Assembly: GCA_964057225.1 (NCBI GenBank)
Contig: OZ059894.1
Location: 9,124,131 to 9,188,130 of the forward strand
Reading direction: 5' to 3'
Length of the DNA: 64,000 bases
Source: Auanema rhodensis
Taxonomy: Eukaryota; Nematoda; Chromadorea; Rhabditida; Rhabditidae
The notes beneath the pieces were generated by a model, which worked only from the letters and a program-made list of their open reading frames with translations, was not told where the DNA came from and did not search any database. Positions 1-11,500 of this stretch are shown piece by piece (the first letter of the stretch is position 1; each line of letters starts with the position of its first letter). Both the position numbers and the translations under genes were made by a program.

Positions 1-13
1 GTTTGATTTCCAG

Positions 14-978
14 GAACTCATAGAGTTGATGAATGTGTGATAATGTTGTCCTGTGCTATTCTGGTATCATCAGCTCCAAAAGTAGTGATAATGGGTCATT
101 CGGATAGTTTGAATCGTTTAGTAATTTTACTAAAGAAGCAGCTTCAAAGTGATAATTATCAGGTAACTTAAAAATCAATATTCTTTAAAATTTGAAATTT
201 GAAAATACAGGTTGTATGCAAAGCCCTACAATCACTTAATTCTCTTTTTTCTCGACGGGATATTAGCTCTATTTTTGTTAATAGATTAGGTGAATCTGCG
301 TTTGAACCGATTAGAAAATTAGTTACGGGAGAAGACATTACATTGAAAGTCAAGGTAGCTTAAAAAGAGAATTGAAAAAACTGCTTTCTGATGAATATTT
401 TAGAATATTTCTGAAGAGCAACTGGTGGTTATTCAAGAATCAGTGAAAACAATAGAAGTTTTGACTGCTGTAGTTAAAGAAGGGAAAAGTATATTCAATT
501 TTAATAATTCCAATCAAAGTTGTACTTTTAGGATTAACAATAATATCTCTTCTTGTTCAATCATTGTGTCGGCTCTTATGTGCTTCCTCCGCCGATGAAT
601 GGAGACAACTATCCATTCCTGCACGTCGTCTCCAGGAGTTCACTATTACACGATTGAATGCTATTGCACCAAGCTGGCCAAAGGAGTTCAAATCTGTGAG
701 TTACATAAATGGATTAGTCTTTGAAGTTTATTTTCAGATACTCGCAGCTCATTCGAAATTGAAACAACAATTGGAAGCAGCGCTATTGCTACAGGCCAGT
801 AGACAATCTCAAGCTCAACAATTATCGAAATCAAAGCTGGCTGATGCGAAGGTAAGAGATTCTCTGAGTTCATATACTTAATAATCATTGAAACTGTTTT
901 AAGATCGCAACTTCTCACCAACCAAGCATTAAACTAACCATGGATTTCAATGCCTTTGGAAAAGCAACTATTGGATAA
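14..978 (+). CDS. HEATR5: HEATR5-like HEAT-repeat protein, C-terminal six exons (5' end outside window)
   Basis: Six exons join in frame: 14-162, 211-354, 404-488, 532-695, 738-851 and 904-978, ending in TAA at 976-978. The introns are 42-52 bp with GT...AG ends; an upstream intron ends in CAG at 11-13. The product is helical and HEAT-like. Near its end it has EFTITRLNAIAPSWPKEFKS, then KLKQQLEAALLLQASRQ, then a tail with PSIKLTMDF. This order (helical repeat, basic and glutamine-rich linker, short I-K/Q-L tail) matches my memory of the C-terminus of HEATR5A/B, the animal relatives of yeast Laa1. That family binds the AP-1 clathrin adaptor and acts in endosome/Golgi trafficking. The match is from memory, not a search. 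The gene is unrelated to the tRNA array that starts about 300 bp downstream. Confidence 0.72.
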
Positions 979-1285
979 TCTGTCAAAAATCAACTACGTT
1001 TATGACATTTAAGAAAGCTCTAGTGATAATTACATCCCTTTGCAAATAATATTATGGGTACTAAACTTGTTCGCAACTAAATACTGATACAATAACACAA
1101 GACCAGTATTCTATCACAGCCGTTTCAGTTTTCAACCTGTATTGAGCACAAATCCTAATACAAACCTAAAAGAAATCAAGACAATGAAATAAAAATTTGG
1201 TAATATAATTCCCTGACGATACCAGATTTCTCAAATAAGCAGACTAACATGTAATTGCATTCCATTACATGAACATGAAGATGAA
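979..1285. other. Intergenic region between HEATR5-like gene and tRNA array
   Basis: No gene is seen here. It probably holds the 3' UTR of the upstream gene. An AATAAA at 1188-1193, 210 bp after the stop, is a candidate polyadenylation signal. The sequence is unique relative to the array up to 1285; similarity to the 264-bp unit begins at GAGTATTATTCAG (1286). Confidence 0.6.
1188..1193 (+). promoter_or_regulatory. Candidate polyadenylation signal AATAAA
   Basis: A canonical hexamer downstream of the HEATR5-like stop codon. The region is AT-rich, so a chance match is possible. Confidence 0.3.
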
Positions 1286-1357
1286 GAGTATTATTCAGAT
1301 TCGAGGATTCCAGAGTTTGAACATTGGAATTGATTTCAACTGTGGTTTTCTGTTCCT

Positions 1358-1362
1358 TATAA
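1358..1362 (+). promoter_or_regulatory. TATAA upstream of tRNA-Phe, about -38
   Basis: TATAA lies 34-38 bp before the tRNA in most left-arm units and in - strand units that read ...TTATAAGG.... It is changed in two left-arm units (near 16860 and 18972, TTTTAA) and is GATAA in right-arm units that read TTATCA. Upstream TATA elements can help pol III in some organisms; a role here is inference. Confidence 0.3.
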
Positions 1363-1402
1363 CTCTTCAAGAATTCTTCATTCTGTCTACTCATAGCCTC
1401 GA

Positions 1403-1414
1403 TAGCTCAGTTGG
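1403..1414 (+). promoter_or_regulatory. Internal A box of tRNA-Phe (pol III)
   Basis: TAGCTCAGTTGG at tRNA positions 8-19 fits the TFIIIC A-box pattern. It is the same in every copy except 9052, where G19 is T. Confidence 0.9.
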
Positions 1415-1446
1415 GAGAGCGTTAGACTGAAGATCTAAAGGTCACC

Positions 1447-1457
1447 AGTTCGATCCT
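1447..1457 (+). promoter_or_regulatory. Internal B box of tRNA-Phe (pol III)
   Basis: AGTTCGATCCT at positions 52-62 fits the B-box core GTTCGANNC. It is altered in the copies at 10372 (C56T), 10900 (G57A), 53655 (C56A) and in the nine C61A copies between 45735 and 50823. Confidence 0.9.
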
Positions 1458-1471
1458 GGTTCGGGGCAATG

Positions 1472-1475
1472 TTTT
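1472..1475 (+). terminator. Pol III TTTT terminator
   Basis: A run of four T starts 4 nt after the tRNA 3' end, enough for RNA polymerase III termination in animals. It is present in essentially every unit. The copy ending at 13537 has five T. The copies at 28420-28492 and 62631-62703 have lost the run. Confidence 0.85.
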
Positions 1476-4400
1476 ACCTTCCGACACCTTGCAATATTCC
1501 TTTTCTGATTTCTATCGGTCATCTGAATCCTAGCTTAGGTTTCAGTAATGAGTATTATTCAGATTCGAGGATTCCAGAGTTTGAACATTGGAATTGATTT
1601 CAACTGTGGTTTTTTGTTCCTTATAACTCTTCAAGAATTCTTCATTCTTTCTACTCATAGCCTCGATAGCTCAGTTGGGAGAGCGTTAGACTGAAGATCT
1701 AAAGGTCACCAGTTCGATCCTGGTTCGGGGCAATGTTTTACATTCCGACACCTTCCAATATTCCTTTTCTGAGTTCTATCGGTCATCTGAATCCTAGCTT
1801 AGGTTTCAGTAATGAGTATTATTCAGATTCGAGGATTCCAGAGTTTGAACATTGGAATTGATTTCAACTGTGGTTTTTTGTTCCTTATAACTCTTCAAGA
1901 ATTCTTTATTCTGTCTACTCATAGCCTCGATAGCTCAGTTGGGAGAGCGTTAGACTGAAGATCTAAAGGTCACCAGTTCGATCCTGGTTCGGGGCAATGT
2001 TTTACCTTCCGACACCTTGAATTATTCCTTTTCTGAGTTCTATCGGTCATCTGAATCCTAGCTTAGGTTTCAGTAATGAGTATTATTCAGATTCGAGGAT
2101 TCCAGAGTTTGAACATTGGAATTGATTTCAACTGTGGTTTTTTGTTCCTTATAACTCTTCAAGAATTCTTCATTCTTTCTACTCATAGCCTCGATAGCTC
2201 AGTTGGGAGAGCGTTAGACTGAAGATCTAAAGGTCACCAGTTCGATCCTGGTTCGGGGCAATGTTTTACATTCCGACACCTTCCAATATTCCTTTTCTGA
2301 GTTCTATCGGTCATCTGAATCCTAGCTTAGGTTTCAGTAATGAGTATTATTCAGATTCGAGGATTCCAGAGTTTGAACATTGGAATTGATTTCAACTGTG
2401 GTTTTTTGTTCCTTATAACTCTTCAAGAATTCTTCATTCTTTCTACTCATAGCCTCGATAGCTCAGTTGGGAGAGCGTTAGACTGAAGATCTAAAGGTCA
2501 CCAGTTCGATCCTGGTTCGGGGCAATGTTTTACCTTCCGACACCTTGCAATATTCCTTTTCTGATTTCTATCGGTCATCTGAATCCTAGCTTAGGTTTCA
2601 GTAATGAGTATTATTCAGATTCGAGGATTCCAGAGTTTGAACATTGGAATTGATTTCAACTGTGGTTTTCTGTTCCTTATAACTCTTCAAGAATTCTTCA
2701 TTCTGTCTACTCATAGCCTCGATAGCTCAGTTGGGAGAGCGTTAGACTGAAGATCTAAAGGTCACCAGTTCGATCCTGGTTCGGGGCAATGTTTTACCTT
2801 CCGACACCTTGCAATATTCCTTTTCTGATTTCTATCGGTCATCTGAATCCTAGCTTAGGTTTCAGTAATGAGTATTATTCAGATTCGAGGATTCCAGAGT
2901 TTGAACACTCAAATTGATTTCAACTGTGGTTTTTTGTTCCTTATAACTCTTCAAGAATTCTTTATTCTGTCTACTCATAGCCTCGATAGCTCAGTTGGGA
3001 GAGCGTTAGACTGAAGATCTAAAGGTCACCAGTTCGATCCTGGTTCGGGGCAATGTTTTACCTTCCGACACCTTGCAATATTCCTTTTCTGATTTCTATC
3101 GGTCATCTGAATCCTAGCTTAGGTTTCAGTAATGAGTATTATTCAGATTCGAGGATTCCAGAGTTTGAACATTGGAATTGATTTCAACTGTGGTTTTTTG
3201 TTCCTTATAACTCTTCAAGAATTCTTCATTCTGTCTACTCATAGCCTCGATAGCTCAGTTGGGAGAGCGTTAGACTGAAGATCTAAAGGTCACCAGTTCG
3301 ATCCTGGTTCGGGGCAATGTTTTACCTTCCGACACCTTGCAATATTCCTTTTCTGATTTCTATCGGTCATCTGAATCCTAGCTTAGGTTTCAGTAATGAG
3401 TATTATTCAGATTCGAGGATTCCAGAGTTTGAACACTCAAATTGATTTCAACTGTGGTTTTTTGTTCCTTATAACTCTTCAAGAATTCTTTATTCTGTCT
3501 ACTCATAGCCTCGATAGCTCAGTTGGGAGAGCGTTAGACTGAAGATCTAAAGGTCACCAGTTCGATCCTGGTTCGGGGCAATGTTTTACCTTCCGACACC
3601 TTGCAATATTCCTTTTCTGATTTCTATCGGTCATCTGAATCCTAGCTTAGGTTTCAGTAATGAGTATTATTCAGATTCGAGGATTCCAGAGTTTGAACAC
3701 TCAAATTGATTTCAACTGTGGTTTTCTGTTCCTTATAACTCTTCAAGAATTCTTCATTCTGTCTACTCATAGCCTCGATAGCTCAGTTGGGAGAGCGTTA
3801 GACTGAAGATCTAAAGGTCACCAGTTCGATCCTGGTTCGGGGCAATGTTTTACATTCCGACACCTTCCAATATTCCTTTTCTGAGTTCTATCGGTCATCT
3901 GAATCCTAGCTTAGGTTTCAGTAATGAGTATTATTCAGATTCGAGGATTCCAGAGTTTGAACATTGGAATTGATTTCAACTGTGGTTTTTTGTTCCTTAT
4001 AACTCTTCAAGAATTCTTCATTCTTTCTACTCATAGCCTCGATAGCTCAGTTGGGAGAGCGTTAGACTGAAGATCTAAAGGTCACCAGTTCGATCCTGGT
4101 TCGGGGCAATGTTTTACCTTCCGACACCTTGCAATATTCCTTTTCTGATTTCTATCGGTCATCTGAATCCTAGCTTAGGTTTCAGTAATGAGTATTATTC
4201 AGATTCGAGGATTCCAGAGTTTGAACATTGGAATTGATTTCAACTGTGGTTTTCTGTTCCTTATAACTCTTCAAGAATTCTTCATTCTGTCTACTCATAG
4301 CCTCGATAGCTCAGTTGGGAGAGCGTTAGACTGAAGATCTAAAGGTCACCAGTTCGATCCTGGTTCGGGGCAATGTTTTACCTTCCGACACCTTGCAATA

Positions 4401-7400
4401 TTCCTTTTCTGATTTCTATCGGTCATCTGAATCCTAGCTTAGGTTTCAGTAATGAGTATTATTCAGATTCGAGGATTCCAGAGTTTGAACACTCAAATTG
4501 ATTTCAACTGTGGTTTTTTGTTCCTTATAACTCTTCAAGAATTCTTCATTCTTTCTACTCATAGCCTCGATAGCTCAGTTGGGAGAGCGTTAGACTGAAG
4601 ATCTAAAGGTCACCAGTTCGATCCTGGTTCGGGGCAATGTTTTACATTCCGACACCTTCCAATATTCCTTTTCTGAGTTCTATCGGTCATCTGAATCCTA
4701 GCTTAGGTTTCAGTAATGAGTATTATTCAGATTCGAGGATTCCAGAGTTTGAACATTGGAATTGATTTCAACTGTGGTTTTTTGTTCCTTATAACTCTTC
4801 AAGAATTCTTCATTCTTTCTACTCATAGCCTCGATAGCTCAGTTGGGAGAGCGTTAGACTGAAGATCTAAAGGTCACCAGTTCGATCCTGGTTCGGGGCA
4901 ATGTTTTACCTTCCGACACCTTGCAATATTCCTTTTCTGAGTTCTATCGGTCATCTGAATCCTAGCTTAGGTTTCAGTAATGAGTATTATTCAGATTCGA
5001 GGATTCCAGAGTTTGAACACTCAAATTGATTTCAACTGTGGTTTTTTGTTCCTTATAACTCTTCAAGAATTCTTCATTCTTTCTACTCATAGCCTCGATA
5101 GCTCAGTTGGGAGAGCGTTAGACTGAAGATCTAAAGGTCACCAGTTCGATCCTGGTTCGGGGCAATGTTTTACATTCCGACACCTTCCAATATTCCTTTT
5201 CTGAGTTCTATCGGTCATCTGAATCCTAGCTTAGGTTTCAGTAATGAGTATTATTCAGATTCGAGGATTCCAGAGTTTGAACACTCAAATTGATTTCAAC
5301 TGTGGTTTTTTGTTCCTTATAACTCTTCAAGAATTCTTCATTCTTTCTACTCATAGCCTCGATAGCTCAGTTGGGAGAGCGTTAGACTGAAGATCTAAAG
5401 GTCACCAGTTCGATCCTGGTTCGGGGCAATGTTTTACCTTCCGACACCTTGCAATATTCCTTTTCTGATTTCTATCGGTCATCTGAAGCCTAGCTTAGGT
5501 TTCAGTAATGAGTATTATTCAGATTCGAGGATTCCAGAGTTTGAACATTGGAATTGATTTCAACTGTGGTTTTTTGTTCCTTATAACTCTTCAAGAATTC
5601 TTCATTCTTTCTACTCATAGCCTCGATAGCTCAGTTGGGAGAGCGTTAGACTGAAGATCTAAAGGTCACCAGTTCGATCCTGGTTCGGGGCAATGTTTTA
5701 CCTTCCGACACCTTGCAATATTCCTTTTCTGATTTCTATCGGTCATCTGAAGCCTAGCTTAGGTTTCAGTAATGAGTATTATTCAGATTCGAGGATTCCA
5801 GAGTTTGAACATTGGAATTGATTTCAACTGTGGTTTTTTGTTCCTTATAACTCTTCAAGAATTCTTTATTCTGTCTACTCATAGCCTCGATAGCTCAGTT
5901 GGGAGAGCGTTAGACTGAAGATCTAAAGGTCACCAGTTCGATCCTGGTTCGGGGCAATGTTTTACCTTCCGACACCTTGAATTATTCCTTTTCTGAGTTC
6001 TATCGGTCATCTGAATCCTAGCTTAGGTTTCAGTAATGAGTATTATTCAGATTCGAGGATTCCAGAGTTTGAACATTGGAATTGATTTCAACTGTGGTTT
6101 TTTGTTCCTTATAACTCTTCAAGAATTCTTTATTCTGTCTACTCATAGCCTCGATAGCTCAGTTGGGAGAGCGTTAGACTGAAGATCTAAAGGTCACCAG
6201 TTCGATCCTGGTTCGGGGCAATGTTTTACCTTCCGACACCTTGCAATATTCCTTTTCTGATTTCTATCGGTCATCTGAATCCTAGCTTAGGTTTCAGTAA
6301 TGAGTATTATTCAGATTCGCGGATACCAGAGTTTGAACATTGGAATTGATTTCAACTGTGGTTTTTTGTTCCTTATAACTCTTCAAGAATTCTTCATTCT
6401 TTCTACTCATAGCCTCGATAGCTCAGTTGGGAGAGCGTTAGACTGAAGATCTAAAGGTCACCAGTTCGATCCTGGTTCGGGGCAATGTTTTACCTTCCGA
6501 CACCTTGCAATATTCCTTTTCTGATTTCTATCGGTCATCTGAATCCTAGCTTAGGTTTCAGTAATGAGTATTATTCAGATTCGAGGATTCCAGAGTTTGA
6601 ACATTGGAATTGATTTCAACTGTGGTTTTTTGTTCCTTATAACTCTTCAAGAATTCTTTATTCTGTCTACTCATAGCCTCGATAGCTCAGTTGGGAGAGC
6701 GTTAGACTGAAGATCTAAAGGTCACCAGTTCGATCCTGGTTCGGGGCAATGTTTTACCTTCCGACACCTTGAATTATTCCTTTTCTGAGTTCTATCGGTC
6801 ATCTGAATCCTAGCTTAGGTTTCAGTAATGATTATTATTCAGATTCGAGGATTCCAGAGTTTGAACATTGGAATTGATTTCAACTGTGGTTTTTTGTTCC
6901 TTATAACTCTTCAAGAATTCTTTATTCTGTCTACTCATAGCCTCGATAGCTCAGTTGGGAGAGCGTTAGACTGAAGATCTAAAGGTCACCAGTTCGATCC
7001 TGGTTCGGGGCAATGTTTTACCTTCCGACACCTTGCAATATTCCTTTTCTGATTTCTATCGGTCATCTGAAGCCTAGCTTAGGTTTCAGTAATGAGTATT
7101 ATTCAGATTCGAGGATTCCAGAGTTTGAACATTGGAATTGATTTCAACTGTGGTTTTTTGTTCCTTATAACTCTTCAAGAATTCTTTATTCTGTCTACTC
7201 ATAGCCTCGATAGCTCAGTTGGGAGAGCGTTAGACTGAAGATCTAAAGGTCACCAGTTCGATCCTGGTTCGGGGCAATGTTTTACCTTCCGACACCTTGC
7301 AATATTCCTTTTCTGATTTCTATCGGTCATCTGAATCCTAGCTTAGGTTTCAGTAATGAGTATTATTCAGATTCCAGGATTCCAGAGTTTGAACACTCAA

Positions 7401-9051
7401 ATTGATTTCAACTGTGGTTTTCTGTTCCTTATAACTCTTCAAGAATTCTTCATTCTGTCTACTCATAGCCTCGATAGCTCAGTTGGGAGAGCGTTAGACT
7501 GAAGATCTAAAGGTCACCAGTTCGATCCTGGTTCGGGGCAATGTTTTACCTTCCGACACCTTGCAATATTCCTTTTCTGATTTCTATCGGTCATCTGAAG
7601 CCTAGCTTAGGTTTCAGTAATGAGTATTATTCAGATTCGAGGATTCCAGAGTTTGAACATTGGAATTGATTTCAACTGTGGTTTTTTGTTCCTTATAACT
7701 CTTCAAGAATTCTTTATTCTGTCTACTCATAGCCTCGATAGCTCAGTTGGGAGAGCGTTAGACTGAAGATCTAAAGGTCACCAGTTCGATCCTGGTTCGG
7801 GGCAATGTTTTACCTTCCGACACCTTGCAATATTCCTTTTCTGATTTCTATCGGTCATCTGAATCCTAGCTTAGGTTTCAGTAATGAGTATTATTCAGAT
7901 TCCAGGATTCCAGAGTTTGAACACTCAAATTGATTTCAACTGTGGTTTTCTGTTCCTTATAACTCTTCAAGAATTCTTCATTCTGTCTAGTCATAGCCTC
8001 GATAGCTCAGTTGGGAGAGCGTTAGACTGAAGATCTAAAGGTCACCAGTTCGATCCTGGTTCGGGGCAATGTTTTACATTCCGACACCTTCCAATATTCC
8101 TTTTCTGAGTTCTATCGGTCATCTGAATCCTAGCTTAGGTTTCAGTAATGAGTATTATTCAGATTCGCGGATTCCAGAGTTTGAACATTGGAATTGATTT
8201 CAACTGTGGTTTTTTGTTCCTTATAACTCTTCAAGAATTCTTCATTCTTTCTACTCATAGCCTCGATAGCTCAGTTGGGAGAGCGTTAGACTGAAGATCT
8301 AAAGGTCACCAGTTCGATCCTGGTTCGGGGCAATGTTTTACATTCCGACACCTTGCAATATTCCTTTTCTGATTTCTATCGGTCATCTGAATCCTAGCTT
8401 AGGTTTCAGTAATGAGTATTATTCAGATTCGAGGATTCCAGAGTTTGAACATTGGAATTGATTTCAACAGTGGTTTTTTGTTCCTTATAACTCTTCAAGA
8501 ATTCTTCATTCTGTTTACTCATAGCCTCGATAGCTCAGTTGGGAGAGCGTTAGACTGAAGATCTAAAGGTCACCAGTTCGATCCTGGTTCGGGGCAATGT
8601 TTTACATTCCGACACCTTCCAATATTCCTTTTCTGAGTTCTATCGGTCATCTGAATCCTAGCTTAGGTTTCAGTAATGAGTATTATTCAGATTCGCGGAT
8701 TCCAGAGTTTGAACATTGGAATTGATTTCAACTGTGGTTTTTTGTTCCTTATAACTCTTCAAGAATTCTTCATTCTTTCTACTCATAGCCTCGATAGCTC
8801 AGTTGGGAGAGCGTTAGACTGAAGATCTAAAGGTCACCAGTTCGATCCTGGTTCGGGGCAATGTTTTACCTTCCGACACCTTGCAATATTCCTTTTCTGA
8901 GTTCTATCGGTCATCTGAATCCTAGCTTAGGTTTCAGTAATGAGTATTATTCAGATTCGCGGATTCCAGAGTTTGAACATTGGAATTGATTTCAACTGTG
9001 GTTTTTTGTTCCTTATAACTCTTCAAGAATTCTTCATTCTTTCTACACATA

Positions 9052-9124
9052 GCCTCGATAGCTCAGTTGTGAGAGCGTTAGACTGAAGATCTAAAGGTCA
9101 CCAGTTCGATCCTGGTTCGGGGCA
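9052..9124 (+). tRNA. tRNA-Phe variant G19T
   Basis: The D loop reads GTTGTGA. G19 normally pairs with C56 in the tertiary elbow, so folding is probably impaired and the A box is altered. The base next to the tRNA is also unusual (CACATA for CTCATA). Confidence 0.8.
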
Positions 9125-10371
9125 ATGTTTTACATTCCGACACCTTCCAATATTCCTTTTCTGAGTTCTATCGGTCATCTGAATCCTAGCTTAGGTTTCA
9201 GTAATGAGTATTATTCAGATTCGCGGATTCCAGAGTTTGAACATTGGAATTGATTTCAACTGTGGTTTTTTGTTCCTTATAACTCTTCAAGAATTCTTCA
9301 TTCTTTCTACTCATAGCCTCGATAGCTCAGTTGGGAGAGCGTTAGACTGAAGATCTAAAGGTCACCAGTTCGATCCTGGTTCGGGGCAATGTTTTACATT
9401 CCGACACCTTCCAATATTCCTTTTCTGAGTTCTATCGGTCATCTGAATCCTAGCTTAGGTTTCAGTAATGAGTATTATTCAGATTCGCGGATTCCAGAGT
9501 TTGAACATTGGAATTGATTTCAACTGTGGTTTTTTGTTCCTTATAACTCTTCAAGAATTCTTCATTCTTTCTACTCATAGCCTCGATAGCTCAGTTGGGA
9601 GAGCGTTAGACTGAAGATCTAAAGGTCACCAGTTCGATCCTGGTTCGGGGCAATGTTTTACATTCCGACACCTTCCAATATTCCTTTTCTGATTTCTATC
9701 GGTCATCTGAAGCCTAGCTTAGGTTTCAGTAATGAGTATTATTCAGATTCGAGGATTCCAGAGTTTGAACATTGGAATTGATTTCAACTGTGGTTTTTTG
9801 TTCCTTATAACTCTTCAAGAATTCTTCATTCTTTCTACTCATAGCCTCGATAGCTCAGTTGGGAGAGCGTTAGACTGAAGATCTAAAGGTCACCAGTTCG
9901 ATCCTGGTTCGGGGCAATGTTTTACCTTCCGACACCTTGAATTATTCCTTTTCTGAGTTCTATCGGTCATCTGAATCCTAGCTTAGGTTTCAGTAATGAG
10001 TATTATTCAGATTCGAGGATTCCAGAGTTTGAACATTGGAATTGATTTCAACTGTGGTTTTTTGTTCCTTATAACTCTTCAAGAATTCTTTATTCTGTCT
10101 ACTCATAGCCTCGATAGCTCAGTTGGGAGAGCGTTAGACTGAAGATCTAAAGGTCACCAGTTCGATCCTGGTTCGGGGCAATGTTTTACCTTCCGACACC
10201 TTGAATTATTCCTTTTCTGAGTTCTATCGGTCATCTGAATCCTAGCTTAGGTTTCAGTAATGAGTATTATTCAGATTCGAGGATTCCAGAGTTTGAACAT
10301 TGGAATTGATTTCAACTGTGGTTTTTTGTTCCTTATAACTCTTCAAGAATTCTTTATTCTGTCTACTCATA

Positions 10372-10444
10372 GCCTCGATAGCTCAGTTGGGAGAGCGTTA
10401 GACTGAAGATCTAAAGGTCACCAGTTTGATCCTGGTTCGGGGCA
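10372..10444 (+). tRNA. tRNA-Phe variant C56T
   Basis: The T loop reads TTTGATC. C56 is nearly invariant and is a key B-box base, so both folding and transcription are likely weakened. Confidence 0.8.
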
Positions 10445-10899
10445 ATGTTTTACCTTCCGACACCTTGAATTATTCCTTTTCTCAGTTCTATCGGTCATCT
10501 GAAGCCTAGCTTAGGTTTCAGTAATGAGTATTATTCAGATTCGAGGATTCCAGAGTTTGAACATTGGAATTGATTTCAACTGTGGTTTTTTGTTCCTTAT
10601 AACTCTTCAAGAATTCTTTATTCTGTCTACTCATAGCCTCGATAGCTCAGTTGGGAGAGCGTTAGACTGAAGATCTAAAGGTCACCAGTTCGATCCTGGT
10701 TCGGGGCAATGTTTTACCTTCCGACACCTTGAATTATTCCTTTTCTGAGTTCTATCGGTCATCTGAATCCTAGCTTAGGTTTCAGTAATGAGTATTATTC
10801 AGATTCGAGGATTCCAGAGTTTGAACATTGGAATTGATTTCAACTGTGGTTTTTTGTTCCTTATAACTCTTCAAGAATTCTTTATTCTGTCTACTCATA

Positions 10900-10972
10900 G
10901 CCTCGATAGCTCAGTTGGGAGAGCGTTAGACTGAAGATCTAAAGGTCACCAGTTCAATCCTGGTTCGGGGCA
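10900..10972 (+). tRNA. tRNA-Phe variant G57A
   Basis: The T loop reads TTCAATC. Position 57 is a purine in tRNAs, so A may be tolerated. This copy could still work. Confidence 0.85.
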
Positions 10973-11427
10973 ATGTTTTACCTTCCGACACCTTGAATTA
11001 TTCCTTTTCTGAGTTCTATCGGTCATCTGAATCCTAGCTTAGGTTTCAGTAATGAGTATTATTCAGATTCGAGGATTCCAGAGTTTGAACATTGGAATTG
11101 ATTTCAACTGTGGTTTTTTGTTCCTTATAACTCTTCAAGAATTCTTTATTCTGTCTACTCATAGCCTCGATAGCTCAGTTGGGAGAGCGTTAGACTGAAG
11201 ATCTAAAGGTCACCAGTTCGATCCTGGTTCGGGGCAATGTTTTACCTTCCGACACCTTGAATTATTCCTTTTCTCAGTTCTATCGGTCATCTGAAGCCTA
11301 GCTTAGGTTTCAGTAATGAGTATTATTCAGATTCGAGGATTCCAGAGTTTGAACATTGGAATTGATTTCAACTGTGGTTTTTTGTTCCTTATAACTCTTC
11401 AAGAATTCTTTATTCTGTCTACTCATA

Positions 11428-11500
11428 GCCTCGATAGCTCAGTTGGGAGAGCGTTAGACTGAAGATCTAAAGATCACCAGTTCGATCCTGGTTCGGGGCA
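11428..11500 (+). tRNA. tRNA-Phe variant G46A
   Basis: The variable loop reads AGATC. G46 is the usual m7G site and takes part in the 13-22-46 base triple. The effect is probably mild. Confidence 0.85.

Larger units (their letters stand above)
1396..1468 (+). tRNA. tRNA-Phe(GAA), first copy; reference description for all copies
   Basis: Decodes UUC/UUU. Cloverleaf by position: acceptor GCCTCGA with TCGGGGC (one T4-G69 wobble); D arm GCTC/GAGC with loop AGTTGGGA; anticodon stem TTAGA/TCTAA with loop CTGAAGA, anticodon GAA; variable loop AGGTC; T arm ACCAG/CTGGT with loop TTCGATC; discriminator A73. There is no intron and no encoded CCA, as normal for animals. The anticodon arm and D arm match the common animal tRNA-Phe pattern, which with the GAA anticodon makes the identity firm. 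All array copies are compared with this sequence. Confidence 0.98.

Noticed and set aside
564-881. 105-codon single-exon open frame
   Set aside because: It reads through an intron (696-737) of the HEATR5-like gene. The spliced model fits better.
688-921. - strand open frame opposite the HEATR5-like exons
   Set aside because: Shadow of the + strand exons and introns.
1176-1394. 72-codon - strand open frame at the array edge
   Set aside because: It is the divergent spacer frame running on into unique flank because the first spacer is truncated. No coding evidence.
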